A stretch of DNA of 64,000 nt. Source: Agrostemma githago. Lineage: Eukaryota > Streptophyta > Magnoliopsida > Caryophyllales > Caryophyllaceae. Of this stretch, positions 11,771 to 24,269 are shown in pieces; the stretch's first letter is position 1, and every line of letters begins with the position of its first letter. The stretch lies in NCBI GenBank assembly GCA_958450325.1, contig OY288261.1:14001277-14065276 (forward strand). The letters run 5' to 3'. The translations under genes and the position numbers were made by a program. The notes beneath the pieces were generated by a model. It saw nothing but the letters and a program-made list of their open reading frames with translations. It was not told the DNA's origin and made no database searches.

Positions 11771-12195
11771 CTAATTCTAGTAGTGAGTGGGTAGCCGAGA
11801 TACTATCTGGGCACCCACTCCCTTAGCAATAGCGAAGCTAAGTCTAGTAAAAATAAAAGAAGCCGCACGAGCCCCCGCATCCTGAGCGATAGAGAATTTT
11901 TGAATCCGCTTGAGCAACGCAACAGCCTCTGCATCAAGCTCCCCAAGTGAAGAGAAGGAGAAAGGCAGGAACCCATAACTAGTCTTTGTGCACAAATCTC
12001 CGTACTTGGCGGACTTACGCTGAGCACCGTCAACGACAGCACGACCAGGCAAGAAATCCGCCATCGCAGACTGAGTCAATGGGGACGACCCTGTCAGATC
12101 GACACACACATCGCGCCCCCTATCCCAGGAATACAGAAGTAAATCCGCCGGGCGAAGGGGCTTGTCTTGCCCATCAATCAAACCAACATCCACCT

Positions 12196-12646
12196 CTATT
12201 TATCTATAATATGAAGTTTACTAATGAATCAAAATGAAGTTTACAAAAAATTGGTGGGCAGCCGAGATACAATCTGGGCCCCCACCCCCTTAGCTATAGC
12301 AAAACTAAGTCTAGTAAAAATAAAAGGAGCAGCGCGTGCTCCGGCATCCTGTGCTATTAAAATTTTTTGAATCTTCTTGAGCAAGCCGATAGCATCCGCC
12401 TACAATTCCTCTAGCGAAGAAAATGAAAAAGGCATGAACCCATAACCAATCCCCGTGCACAGGCCCCTGTACTTTGCGCATTTGCGCCAAGCAGCGTCTT
12501 CCACAACACGGCCTGGCGTGAATTCAGAAAGCCCGGACTGAGTCAAAGGAGAAGACTCGGTAAGATCTACACAAACGTCACGCCCTCTGTCCCACGAATA
12601 AAGAAGCAAATCTGCGTGACGCAAGGATCTGTCGTGATCATCAATC
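12196..12646 (-). mobile_element. 5'-truncated REL-type element, copy E
   Basis: This is the C-terminal ~135 codons and 3' end of another copy, read on the minus strand from 12646. It is more diverged than C and D: the REL motif reads LRHADLLLYSWDRG instead of LRPADLLLY, and a stop follows SFSSLEEL near 12400. It starts within 15 bases of the point where copy D is cut. Its 5' end abuts the TTA repeat of the L1 element, and its 3' end joins copy D directly. Confidence 0.8.
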
Positions 12647-12652
12647 AAGCCA

Positions 12653-12698
<46 letters not shown>

Positions 12699-12700
12699 CC

Positions 12701-12739
<39 letters not shown>

Positions 12740-12771
12740 CCTTATTATTATTATTATTATTATTATTATTT
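12647..12771. repeat. TTA microsatellite (three blocks)
   Basis: TTA repeats interrupted twice by CCC. They lie at the 3' end of the L1 element (minus strand) and at the 5' end of copy E. Confidence 0.95.
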
Positions 12772-12882
12772 TTGCAGAAAATTAACATTTCATATCAAAA
12801 AGATGTGAAATTACAAGATTTATGCAAAAACTACCACACTAGGAATATACAATTAATTCTCTAATTGAGCTAAAATTCTAAA

Positions 12883-13969
12883 TTATTTAGGATGTGCAAA
12901 ACCATGAAACCGAGCTACAACAATGAATTTAACTTGAAGAAAAATCTGCTCAACAGGAATGTCCTTATCAGTAAATATCCTCTTATTTATCTCTTTCCAG
13001 ACCATACTAACAGTTGCTGCTAATGTTACCCATATCCATGATATTATCCAATGCTTTCTATGAGCCTTATGGAGACACCATCTGATGATGCTCTTCAATG
13101 ATGAAGAAGGAAATGCTATCCTCATCCAGGCCTGACACTGCATCCAAATTTGCTGAGAAACAGAACAGTCAAAGAACAGATGCCTATGAGACTCACTGGC
13201 TTGCAGACAAAGCGAACATCGATTAACCATACAAATACCTCGCCTAGCATACTGATCAACAGTTGGGGGTTGATCTTTCAAAGCTAGAGAAAGAAGAACC
13301 CTGTGATTAGGAACCAGCAGAGAACTAGAAGCTAATGATTTATGAATTGCAGTAGAAAACTTGCTGCTCACTGAATTTATAACTACTGCCACATGAATGC
13401 AGAAAACTCTGTGCTTCCTGAACTGTTTCACAAACATTCACAATGTAATCTCTGACAGATATAATATTCTTCATGCTTGATGGATAAAAGTCTTTTGATG
13501 TAACAGACCAGATGGTATCATGTTGAAGAATGTAGGCCTTACACCACTGAGACCAGATGCTTTCACTGTCATTGTCAAGTTGCCACACCCATTTACTTAT
13601 CAATGCAATATTCCAGGCTTCCAGGTTTTTAAGGTTAAAACCCCCACAGTTCCAGGGAGTGCAAATTTCCTTCCACTTTTTAAAAACTAATTTCCTATCA
13701 CCAGGTTTAATGCCCCCAAAAAAATCTTCACACATCTTATTAATCATTTTAAGAACAATTTTAGGGAAAAGGACACTAGGACACCAGAAATTCTCCAACC
13801 CAAATACTACTGAATTGAGTAGTTGGACCTTGCCAGCATAAGACAATAGACTTATAGACCAGTGAGCAATAGAATTTTGAATCTTCAGAATAAGAGGACT
13901 AAAAAGAGCTACAAAGATCCTAGATACACTAAGGGGCATCCCCAGGTATCTAAAGGGGAAAAGACCAGG
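12883..13969 (-). pseudogene. LINE ORF2, 3' part: thumb region and zf-RVT zinc-binding end
   Basis: Continues ORF2 from LFPFRYLGMPLSVSR, with YAGKVQLLNSVVFG, FFGGIKPGDRKLVFKKW and GGFNLKNLEAWNIAL, all typical of plant L1 proteins. The frame shifts between about 13440 and 13340. The last part carries a zf-RVT-like motif CSLC followed by ESHRHLFFDC. The stop is at 12885-12883. zf-RVT domains are found at the C-terminus of many plant LINE proteins. Confidence 0.85.
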
Positions 13970-16900
13970 TGTAATCCCCTAAAAAATCTAACGCAATACA
14001 GTGGCGGAAACACTGTAGAGTGGGATTAAAACACACTGACAAACTATATCTTATTAAAAGAAATGGTAAGTCAATACAAATGCCTCTTTTTACAAAAGGG
14101 CTAAAAGTAAAATCTCCAAACGGGTTTATACAAATCCATAAATAAACACGAATGAAGGAAGAGTAGGATCCACGCTACTCGCTAGCTCACACCCAAAACC
14201 TAGCAGCAAATACCTGTCATGTTATAAACATAACAGCCACGTCAGTGGGGAGTAACTCGGACGTTCTCCCAGCCATATTATATCATATGAAAAAAAAATA
14301 GTATTATTATATCAAAATAGTTAAAATGGAAAACATTGAAAGATATAATAAAAATAAGCTTTCGGAGAAAACTTAAAATACTGGAACAATAAAATCAGAA
14401 CAAGTTTTCAGAGGAAAACTTCAAATATTTGCCAACCTGCAAACCAAAATGTATCGATAATAATAAAAATATTCAAAATGTCGTTATGGATATAATCAGT
14501 GTAGAAGGTCAGACTTTCACCAGGAGAATACTAAAAACTAGCTTCGAGAACCTAGTTCAAACAAATTAAATTTCGGTCTCTAACTAGGCTACTCAACCAT
14601 AATAGGACGGCGACTTATAAATGCGTGGCCCTAGTTTAAGACAATGCACACCCCTCCTGGGATTACCTGTCACCCAGTTCAACTTATGACGGCGACTTAC
14701 TGCGAGGCCTAAGCTTAAGGTCAAAATGTACACAACTCCGGGGATACCTGTCACCCGGTTCAACAACCAATGTACCGATTCCTGATACACTAGCCTTATA
14801 GTTGATGGCAAAACCGTAAACCCCAGATTATATTACTAACCCCACACTTGACTTTATTCCATAACTTCAAAACAGCCATTATCGATATTCAAGAGATATA
14901 ATTATTATAAATAATATGGAGATAAAAGGAATAAACATTTTATATAAAAGGAAAACTTTCTATAAATAGAAACTTACTAATTTTAGAAACTTACTTAAAA
15001 TAGAAATATTATTATAAAAATACGTAAGTTATTAAAATAAGTGAAACGTATAAAAATAGCATTTCTAACGAAATTAATATCTTATTATTATCGTCGTTAT
15101 CGTAACTTTAATATTTTCTAAATTCATTACTCAAAATATAAATATAAATATAATATAATATATCAATATTTAGTATTTTAAAAATAATTAGGAAATCGAG
15201 TTAAAACTATATATTTTAGAAAATAGTTGTTTAAAAAAAAACGATATCAAAATTAATTAAGTCAACGAGTTTTATAAATGAAATGAGATTTACGAAGATT
15301 TCAATTATTTTTAACAGATAGTTTTTATTAATAAATATTACGGATTTTAATAAAAATAGTCAATCGGAAACAAATAGGAAATTATTAGTGAAAATAGTCT
15401 CGACTAAAAGTATATTTAAAACAAAATCGATTATTTTCTCATTTATTAGAATAAATCGTAAAACGAAAATTAATTTATTAACAAGTATACAAATTTCGAT
15501 TAAAATATAAAAATACGATTTTTGAGTGAAAATTATAAATTAACAAAATATGACGAAAATATGAAATCGACATTATTTAGTTACTAGTGTCACGATAACC
15601 AACAAAATATTATAACGATCGTAAATAATTAAATTACTAACGATTTGTAAAACGATATCGAAAACTTATTAAATATATGTAAATATGATTTTAAAAAAAA
15701 ATAGTTTTTCTAGCAAATAATAAGTAGCTAAAAATAGAAAAACCGAAGTTAAAATATTTACTACATACTACTACTCAAACATACGATATAATACCGAGTA
15801 ACGTCCTAAAGTTACCTCGAGACGACGGCGAACCGATCACATGCTTAACCTTGACGGGTCCTCACGAATTCCTACGAAAACCAAAAGTACGGTATAAACT
15901 ACCATATAAAACGAGTAGGGCGAAAGAGGAAGAATGGGTAATCGAATTACCCAGAAAAGTAGGAGAGGAACGGGAAGATTATTGTGAGAACGGAGTAAGA
16001 AGGTCGAGGAAACAAGGAGAAACACAAAGGAAGGAAAAAAAAAACATTAGGCAGCAGCAGCGACAGCAAAAACAACCACGAACCCGAAACCCGAAAAAAA
16101 CGAGCAGCAGAAAAACGAATACAGAAGAAGTAACGGACAGCAGTCACTATATACATTAACAGTAGCAGCAGGAATGAAATCAGAGGAGCGTGAATCGAGG
16201 GTGACGAACACGAACTGACGCACAACAGCAGTACGCAAGACAGGGATGCAGACAGTAAACGAGAAACAACAACGAAGACGGAATGCAGAGGTGCGATGAA
16301 GAGAAGAAAAACGCAGCAACAAAACGAAGGAGAAAGAAGAAGAAAAGAAGACGGACAAAGAGCCGGAGACCAAACCGAACAGCAACGTACAACAAGCAAC
16401 GAACAACAAGTGCAGTAGCATCGAAGCAAAGCGACAAAACGCAGAAAAAGAAGGAGAAGAAAAGAGGAAGAAGAAGGAACAAAAACAGCAGCAAACAGAC
16501 GCAGCAGCACCAGAAAAACGCAGCAGCAACAACAAAACCGAGACGGAAAAACAAGCAGACCACAAACGAAAACAGAAGAGGAAGAAGGAAAGAAGGAACG
16601 GAAGTCATAAGAAGTACCGTACAGCAGCGATCGGAGAAGGCAAAAGATCGACCGACAGAAGCAGTAAGACGCAACAGCAGCCGCAGCAATACGCAGCGAA
16701 ACAGAGCGGCAGCAGCGAAGGACAAAACAGAGAAAAAAAAAACAGAGAACGGAAAAGTAGCACGAAGAAAGATAGCAGATGAGGAGGAAGAATGAAATGA
16801 ATCATGTGGGATGAAACAAGAAAAAGGGGATGAATATAGAGGGTGAAACGGATTGGATTAGCGTGAAGAAGGACGGAGAAAAAGAGGTGGAATTTGAGAG

Positions 16901-17653
16901 GAGGAGGAGTGAAGCAGTGGGATGGCAAAGAGGATAGGGGATGAATGTGTTAAAAACAAAAATAAATGGGAAAATGAAAGGTATACGTAATTAGGTGGGG
17001 TTGAAAGCAACTCACCAAACAAAGTGTACCAATTCCGAGATACAAGTATCAATTGTAAACGGATTAATTAAATGAATCGGCTCGGAAATCCGAATTAAAC
17101 GAATTCCGTAACGATAAGTTGACTGACCCACGAAAATGAATTAAAATCGAATTAATAAAATTAATAAATAATCGGGCCGTCAAATAAAATGAGTGATTAA
17201 AGTATTCGAGATGAAAACGAATTTGATAGAAATAAATAATTAGACGGTGAAATAGTATTTCCCGATAAATAATAAATCTTCGATAAAGTGAATTAAATTG
17301 ATTTCTCGAGGAAACACAATAAATTTTTTGACGAAACTTAATATAAATGAACTTCGAGCTGAAAATAGAAATTCGAGCTTAAATATGAATAATAAAAAGA
17401 ATTTAGAATTTAAATCGTCGAAATAGACTTTCGATAAGAATTAAATGAAATTTATAAAATGAATCGAAACAGAAATAAAAATATGTTTTAAATATAAGAA
17501 CAGTTTCCGAGTTAAATAGAATTTTAGGAGTTTGAAACGATTAAATGATAAATTCGTTTTATAATAATTTTAAGAATTACGAGTTGAATCGTAAAAATAA
17601 AAATATGAACATAATTTTAATTAAATTTAATTTTATAAAATCGTGGTGTTACA
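13970..17653 (-). repeat. 3' LTR (element sense) of the LARD-like element
   Basis: A 3,684-bp terminal repeat. About 15950-16980 is strongly purine-rich on the plus strand, giving long meaningless frames on both strands; the rest is AT-rich. It differs from its partner mainly in A-run lengths and scattered single bases (for example 17643: T here, G in the other). Confidence 0.92.
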
Positions 17654-17682
17654 ATCTTCCCCACTAAAAAGAAGTTTCGTCC
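17654..17682 (-). other. Polypurine tract region of the LARD-like element
   Basis: In element sense, AGTGGGGAAGAT stands directly before the 3' LTR start TGTAACACC, preceded by GGACGAAACTTC. Placement and purine content fit the primer for plus-strand DNA synthesis. Confidence 0.8.
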
Positions 17683-20573
17683 TCGAAACTAACAAAAACA
17701 TAATAATAGTATGAAAAACAAGGTTATATCATTTGAACAAAAGGAGATTGCTTAACTCGCATCACAATCTCGGTTTAAAAGTTTTCATAGCTTCAAACAT
17801 GATATGAAATCGAAATCGAAATCGAAGACAAAATTTATCTCAAGATAGTTTGGGCTCAGTTCCCAAAGTTAAAATCGTAAAATCGCAAGTTAAAAATTAT
17901 TTTATAAAATAATGACGATAAATAATATTTGTAAACAAACTCGAGGGGGAGGGTACCCAAATATTTTCAAAGCAACATTAAGACGTTTTAATTAAGAAAT
18001 TCGACAATGCTTTGTTTTAAGACCAAAAAAAATTTGAGAAATCAAGTTTTGTAGTTAGTAAATAAGAATCAAATCAGTCGACAAAAATTTTCCATAACAG
18101 ATTTAAAGTCTAACGACAATAAAACAAAAAATTTAGGCGTACCAAGTTTTTTTTTCGAAAATATTAAAGCGTTTTACATAATAATTTTATGAAAATCCAA
18201 AATATTTGCAATTATGAAAGTTTTCATAAAATCTCGATCACGCGAAAAACAAAAGTAAAATTTTAAATAATTTCGAAATACTTTAAAATAAATTATTAAG
18301 ACCCTTTTGAAACATGACCAAAATAAAACAAAAACGAAATACAAAGTTTTGGAATTTATAACTCAAAATGTTAAATTCCACGATAACCGAAAAGTTTAAG
18401 TTGCTTAAAGTTTTTACAAAACGGGGAGTTTTAAAATTTGTAATTATGCTTCAAAATGTTAAAATTTCACAATGGCCCAAAATTTTAAAATAGTCAAACT
18501 TTTCATAACATAGGTTCGGGAGAATGGTAAACGGATAAATAGAGTCAACGACAAATCGAAACAGAAATTTTCAAAACCGAGAAAGAAGTCAAAGGGATTG
18601 GTCAAAGAAGAAGTAGCTGGATTTAAGAAAAGCTACGGGGAGGAACGAAATTGAGAGTCAAACGGAGCTCTCAAGGAATTACATAAGAAGTTAACCATCT
18701 CGAGATTCTCAGTACGACTCTCACAACACGGGTTCCTAATTTTCATCAAGTAACGTTAAGTCCAATATTAGGTACTAGGTTGTACTACTCAGTCACAATC
18801 TCCCAAAAACATCTTACGTGATTATCCAAACGTTCAAACGACATGATACAATCCACAAAAGTTTTAGAATCTAATCTCCTTAATTAAAATTCCAACGGTC
18901 AACAAAACACACCCAAACTCGCAATCGATAAGGTTCCAAAATCCAAAGCTCATAAGGTTTGAACTCGAGGTATACTCCAAATTTCTCGAGTAAGGAACAT
19001 TAACAGATCCACCAATTTAACAAGGCTCGGGTACGAAATCCCCAAAAATGGTCACCAACATATCTATAATGCCACAAGGACAGAAGTTGGGAAAGTACAA
19101 CAAATCCTCAAACATGCTCAAACCTATAGGTAATGGCGCAAACACTCACATCTTCAACACGTCATTCGACCAAGGTTTCTGAGAATCCCATCAAATTTTA
19201 TATCGTAACAGCGAAACCACTAAAAATATTTATTAACTCAACGAATCCACAATCTCGTTGGTCTAAGGGTTCTGAACTATAAATCCAAAGATGATCTGTA
19301 TTACAGTATTCCTCAAGACAACGCGATAAATCAAACCTTTAATTATACAATGTGTTTCTCTTCTTCAAGGTTAACAACAATTTATCCAAGTTAGATTACT
19401 CAACTCCAAAGTTCATAGGTTACAACCTCACACAACGATAATCAACGATCTAATCCTTAAGAAATACGGGTAATCTATGTCAACCAAAATTTCTAACAAC
19501 ATTAATGAAAACCTTCAATGGTACCACAACACTCAGGCTAACACTTTAAACAATGTTCTATGATCCCGAATATTCGCGGTGCATCCATCGAATAAGCATC
19601 AGGTAAGAATCCCAAAGTAATATTATCAGTTGCACTTAATTCGGTTCAAGGCTAGGTACTAGGTATCCATCAAATATAATATACTCTTACTACTCCAAAA
19701 GATTATTCAACTTTAAGTACTCCAAAATAATCAAAGTAACCTATAACCCAATGTTCAGTGTCTAAGGTATCATCCTAATTCCATTAATCAACTAATACCA
19801 TTCAACTCAATCCTCAAAAATTTCTTACTTTCTCAAAAGATAGGGTAGACTCGCAATACTCAAACCAAGTAACAAGGGTTTGCTAAACCTCAAAAATCGA
19901 TAACTTAACTCTTACGGGGTTTACAAAATTCGGTCAAACCAAAGAATCTCAAGAAGGACGATGGTAAAATACGAGAATTAATCAAAGATTTATCACAAGA
20001 ATGAAGACGAGAAAATATAAGGGAAGGATTAGAGGAAATAGAGGAAGGAAGGAAGGAATAGATGATCCTATAATACTAAGCTCTTGAACAGAGGAGAATC
20101 TTCGGGCCTCCAAAGTTCACGAGGGAACCAAATGGATTACTTCATCTTCTTGTAGAGGAACGAGTACACAAGTCTAGGGTCGCTCCATCTGGATCAACTA
20201 TAACATCATGGAACAAGAATCTACTCTTGACCATCTAACCTATAACTTGAGCAAACTCAACCGGAGCTGAAAAGTCACCAACGGCATCTTTCTTGGAGCA
20301 CCAAATTTGTCCACTCGAGTCAGCGGGCGTTGAGAGTTCTAAGCAGGTCTTGTCACGATCTAGAGCAGCATCACGTCAGCATCTTGTTCATTCATCTTCC
20401 TCCAGACAAAACCGACAAATATTCAATGCTAATCATTGAGTTACAAGAACATATAAGCCTAACAGTTAAGTCCTTACTTTGTTTCTACCCATCTCTCACT
20501 AATATTTCTTTAATGTTCAAATCATTTACTGGTGTTTTTCCTAAAATCAGGTGTAAGTGTCGGGAGCAACAAT
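17683..20573 (-). other. Non-coding internal domain of the LARD-like element
   Basis: About 2.9 kb, AT-rich, with no frame above about 100 codons on either strand and no gag, protease, RT, RNase H or integrase motif that I can see. It probably holds packaging and dimerisation signals only. Confidence 0.75.
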
Positions 20574-20585
20574 GCTCTGATACCA
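20574..20585 (-). other. Primer binding site, initiator tRNA-Met
   Basis: On the minus strand this reads TGGTATCAGAGC, two bases after the 5' LTR end. It is complementary to the 3' end of plant initiator tRNA-Met, the usual primer of plant LTR elements, and it sets the element's orientation. Confidence 0.95.
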
Positions 20586-20587
20586 AC

Positions 20588-23500
20588 TGTAATCCCCTAG
20601 AAAATCTAACGCAATACAGTGGCGGAAACACTGTAGAGTGAGATTAAAACACACTGACAAACTATATCTTATTAAAAGAAATGGTAAATCAATACAAAGG
20701 CCTCTTTTTACAAAAGGGCTAAAAGTAAAATCTCCAAACGGGTTTATACAAATCCATAAATAAACACGAATGAAGGAAGAGTAGGATCCACGCTATTCGC
20801 TAGCTCACACCCAAAACCTAGCAGCAAATACCTGTCATGTTATAAACATAACAGCCACGTCAGTGGGGAGTAACTCGGACGTTCTCCCAGCCATATTATA
20901 TCATATGAAAAAAAATAGTATTATTATATCAAAATAGTTAAAATGGAAAACATTGAAAGATATAATAAAAATAAGCTTTCGGAGAAAACTTAAAATACTG
21001 GAACAATAAAATCAGAACAAGTTTTCAGAGGAAAACTTCAAATATTTGCCAACCTGCAAACCAAAATGTATCGATAATAATAAAAATATTCAAAATGTCG
21101 TTATGGATATAATCAGTGTAGAAGGTCAGACTTTCACCAGGAGAATACTAAAAACTAGCTTCGAGAACCTAGTTCAAACAAATTAAATTTCGGTCTCTAA
21201 CTAGGCTACTCAACCATAATAGGACGGCGACTTATAAATGCGTGGCCCTAGTTTAAGACAATGCACACCCCTCCTGGGATTACCTGTCACCCAGTTCAAC
21301 TTATGACGGCGACTTACTGCGAGGCCTAAGCTTAAGGTCAAAATGTACACAACTCCGGGGATACCTGTCACCCGGTTCAACAACCAATGTACCGATTCCT
21401 GATACACTAGCCTTATAGTTGATGGCAAAACCGTAAACCCCAGATTATATTACTAACCCCACACTTGACTTTATTCCATAACTTCAAAACAGCCATTATC
21501 GATATTCAAGAGATATAATTATTATAAATAATATGGAGATAAAAGGAATAAACATTTTATATAAAAGGAAAACTTTCTATAAATAGAAACTTACTAATTT
21601 TAGAAACTTACTTAAAATAGAAATATTATTATAAAAATACGTAAGTTATTAAAATAAGTGAAACGTATAAAAATAGCATTTCTAACGAAATTAATATCTT
21701 ATTATTATCGTCGTTATCGTAACTTTAATATTTTCTAAATTCATTACTCAAAATATAAATATAAATATAATATAATATATCAATATTTAGTATTTTAAAA
21801 ATAATTAGGAAATCGAGTTAAAACTATATATTTTAGAAAATAGTTGTTTAAAAAAAAACGATATCAAAATTAATTAAGTCAACGAGTTTTATAAATGAAA
21901 TGAGATTTACGAAGATTTCAATTATTTTTAACAGATAGTTTTTATTAATAAATATTACGGATTTTAATAAAAATAGTCAATCGGAAACAAATAGGAAATT
22001 ATTAGTGAAAATAGTCTCGACTAAAAGTATATTTAAAACAAAATCGATTATTTTCTCATTTATTAGAATAAATCGTAAAACGAAAATTAATTTATTAACA
22101 AGTATACAAATTTCGATTAAAATATAAAAATACGATTTTTGAGTGAAAATTATAAATTAACAAAATATGACGAAAATATGAAATCGACATTATTTAGTTA
22201 CTAGTGTCACGATAACCAACAAAATATTATAACGATCGTAAATAATTAAATTACTAACGATTTGTAAAACGATATCGAAAACTTATTAAATATATGTAAA
22301 TATGATTTTAAAAAAAAATAGTTTTTCTAGCAAATAATAAGTAGCTAAAAATAGAAAAACCGAAGTTAAAATATTTACTACATACTACTACTCAAACATA
22401 CGATATAATACCGAGTAACGTCCTAAAGTTACCTCGAGACGACGGCGAACCGATCACATGCTTAACCTTGACGGGTCCTCACGAATTCCTACGAAAACCA
22501 AAAGTACGGTATAAACTACCATATAAAACGAGTAGGGCGAAAGAGGAAGAATGGGTAATCGAATTACCCAGAAAAGTAGGAGAGGAACGGGAAGATTATT
22601 GTGAGAACGGAGTAAGAAGGTCGAGGAAACAAGGAGAAACACAAAGGAAGGAAAAAAAACATTAGGCAGCAGCAGCGACAGCAAAAACAACCACGAACCC
22701 GAAACCCGAAAAAAACGAGCAGCAGAAAAACGAATACAGAAGAAGTAACGGACAGCAGTCACTATATACATTAACAGTAGCAGCAGGAATGAAATCAGAG
22801 GAGCGTGAATCGAGGGTGACGAACACGAACTGACGCACAACAGCAGTACGCAAGACAGGGATGCAGACAGTAAACGAGAAACAACAACGAAGACGGAATG
22901 CAGAGGTGCGATGAAGAGAAGAAAAACGCAGCAACAAAACGAAGGAGAAAGAAGAAGAAAAGAAGACGGACAAAGAGCCGGAGACCAAACCGAACAGCAA
23001 CGTACAACAAGCAACGAACAACAAGTGCAGTAGCATCGAAGCAAAGCGACAAAACGCAGAAAAAGAAGGAGAAGAAAAGAGGAAGAAGAAGGAACAAAAA
23101 CAGCAGCAAACAGACGCAGCAGCACCAGAAAAACGCAGCAGCAACAACAAAACCGAGACGGAAAAACAAGCAGACCACAAACGAAAACAGAAGAGGAAGA
23201 AGGAAAGAAGGAACGGAAGTCATAAGAAGTACCGTACAGCAGCGATCGGAGAAGGCAAAAGATCGACCGACAGAAGCAGTAAGACGCAACAGCAGCCGCA
23301 GCAATACGCAGCGAAACAGAGCGGCAGCAGCGAAGGACAAAACAGAGAAAAAAAAAAACAGAGGACGGAAAAGTAGCACGAAGAAAGATAGCAGATGAGG
23401 AGGAAGAATGAAATGAATCATGTGGGATGAAACAAGAAAAAGGGGATGAATATAGAGGGTGAAACGGATTGGATTAGCGTGAAGAAGGACGGAGAAAAAG

Positions 23501-24269
23501 AGGTGGAATTTGAGAGGAGGAGGAGTGAAGCGGTGGGATGGCAAAGAGGATAGGGGATGAATGTGTTAAAAACAAAAATAAATGGGAAAATGAAAGGTAT
23601 ACGTAATTAGGTGGGGTTGAAAGCAACTCACCAAACAAAGTGTACCAATTACGAGATACAAGTATCAATTGTAAACGGATTAATTAAATGAATCGGCTCG
23701 GAAATCCGAATTAAACGAATTCCGTAACGATAAGTTGACTGACCCACGAAAATGAATTAAAATCGAATTAATAAAATTAATAAATAATCGGGCCGTCAAA
23801 TAAAATGAGTGATTAAAGTATTCGAGATGAAAACGAATTTGATAGAAATAAATAATTAGACGGTGAAATAGTATTTCCCGATAAATAATAAATCTTCGAT
23901 AAAGTGAATTAAATTGATTTCTCGAGGAAACACAATAAATTTTTTGACGAAACTTAATATAAATGAACTTCGAGCTGAAAATAGAAATTCGAGCTTAAAT
24001 ATGAATAATAAAAAGAATTTAGAATTTAAATCGTCGAAATAGACTTTCGATAAGAATTAAATGAAATTTATAAAATGAATCGAAACAGAAATAAAAATAT
24101 GTTTTAAATATAAGAACAGTTTCCGAGTTAAATAGAATTTTAGGAGTTTGAAACGATTAAATGATAAATTCGTTTTATAATAATTTTAAGAATTACGAGT
24201 TGAATCGTAAAAATAAAAATATGAACATAATTTTAATTAAATTTAATTTTATAAAATCGGGGTGTTACA
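20588..24269 (-). repeat. 5' LTR (element sense) of the LARD-like element
   Basis: The 3,682-bp partner of 13970-17653, nearly identical throughout, including the purine-rich block at about 22560-23590. Confidence 0.92.

Larger units (their letters stand above)
5991..11785. mobile_element. CACTA (En/Spm-type) DNA transposon, non-autonomous, 5.8 kb
   Basis: The left end is CACTACAAGAA at 5991; the right end, read on the minus strand, is CACTACTAGAA ending at 11785. These are 11-bp terminal inverted repeats with one mismatch. The flanks are AGT (5988-5990) and AGT (11786-11788), the 3-bp duplication typical of CACTA elements. Both ends carry many short direct and inverted subterminal motifs of the form TTCCTACGGAA (about 6010-6280 and 11590-11760), where TnpA-like proteins bind in this family. 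No TnpD/transposase frame was recognised. The interior instead holds captured gene-like and LTR-like sequence, so the element depends on a transposase made elsewhere. Orientation cannot be set without a transposase. Confidence 0.9.
5946..12195 (-). mobile_element. 5'-truncated REL-type element, copy D, split by a CACTA transposon
   Basis: The two halves of copy D are 5946-5990 (3' end) and 11786-12195 (C-terminal coding part). They rejoin exactly once the CACTA element and one AGT copy are removed. The minus-strand reading of 12195-11786 is open for about 135 codons and holds DKPLRPADLLLYSWDRGRDV, the REL motif, in its undisturbed form. Truncation at 12195 lies a few residues before RPAD. This copy is useful for reading what copy B lost. 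Confidence 0.8.
13970..24269 (-). mobile_element. LARD-like LTR retrotransposon, 10.3 kb, non-autonomous, very young
   Basis: Two near-identical LTRs (13970-17653, 3,684 bp; 20588-24269, 3,682 bp) flank a 2,934-bp internal region. The target duplication CCAGG is perfect (13965-13969 and 24270-24274). Orientation is minus: the PBS is next to the right LTR and the polypurine tract next to the left one. LTR termini in element sense are TGTAACACC and ATTACA. I count roughly ten single-base or homopolymer differences between the LTRs, about 99.7% identity, so insertion was recent. No gag, pol or env frame was found inside. LARDs are defined by long LTRs (about 4 kb) and a non-coding internal domain, and depend on partner elements. 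The PPT context (GGACGAAACTTC then AGTGGGGAAGAT) resembles chromovirus-type Ty3/gypsy elements, a likely source. Confidence 0.92.

Noticed and set aside
15947..16795. Overlapping 100-190 codon frames on both strands in the LARD LTR (and again at 22454-23544)
   Set aside because: They come from strand-biased purine-rich sequence. All frames are open because stops are rare in that composition.
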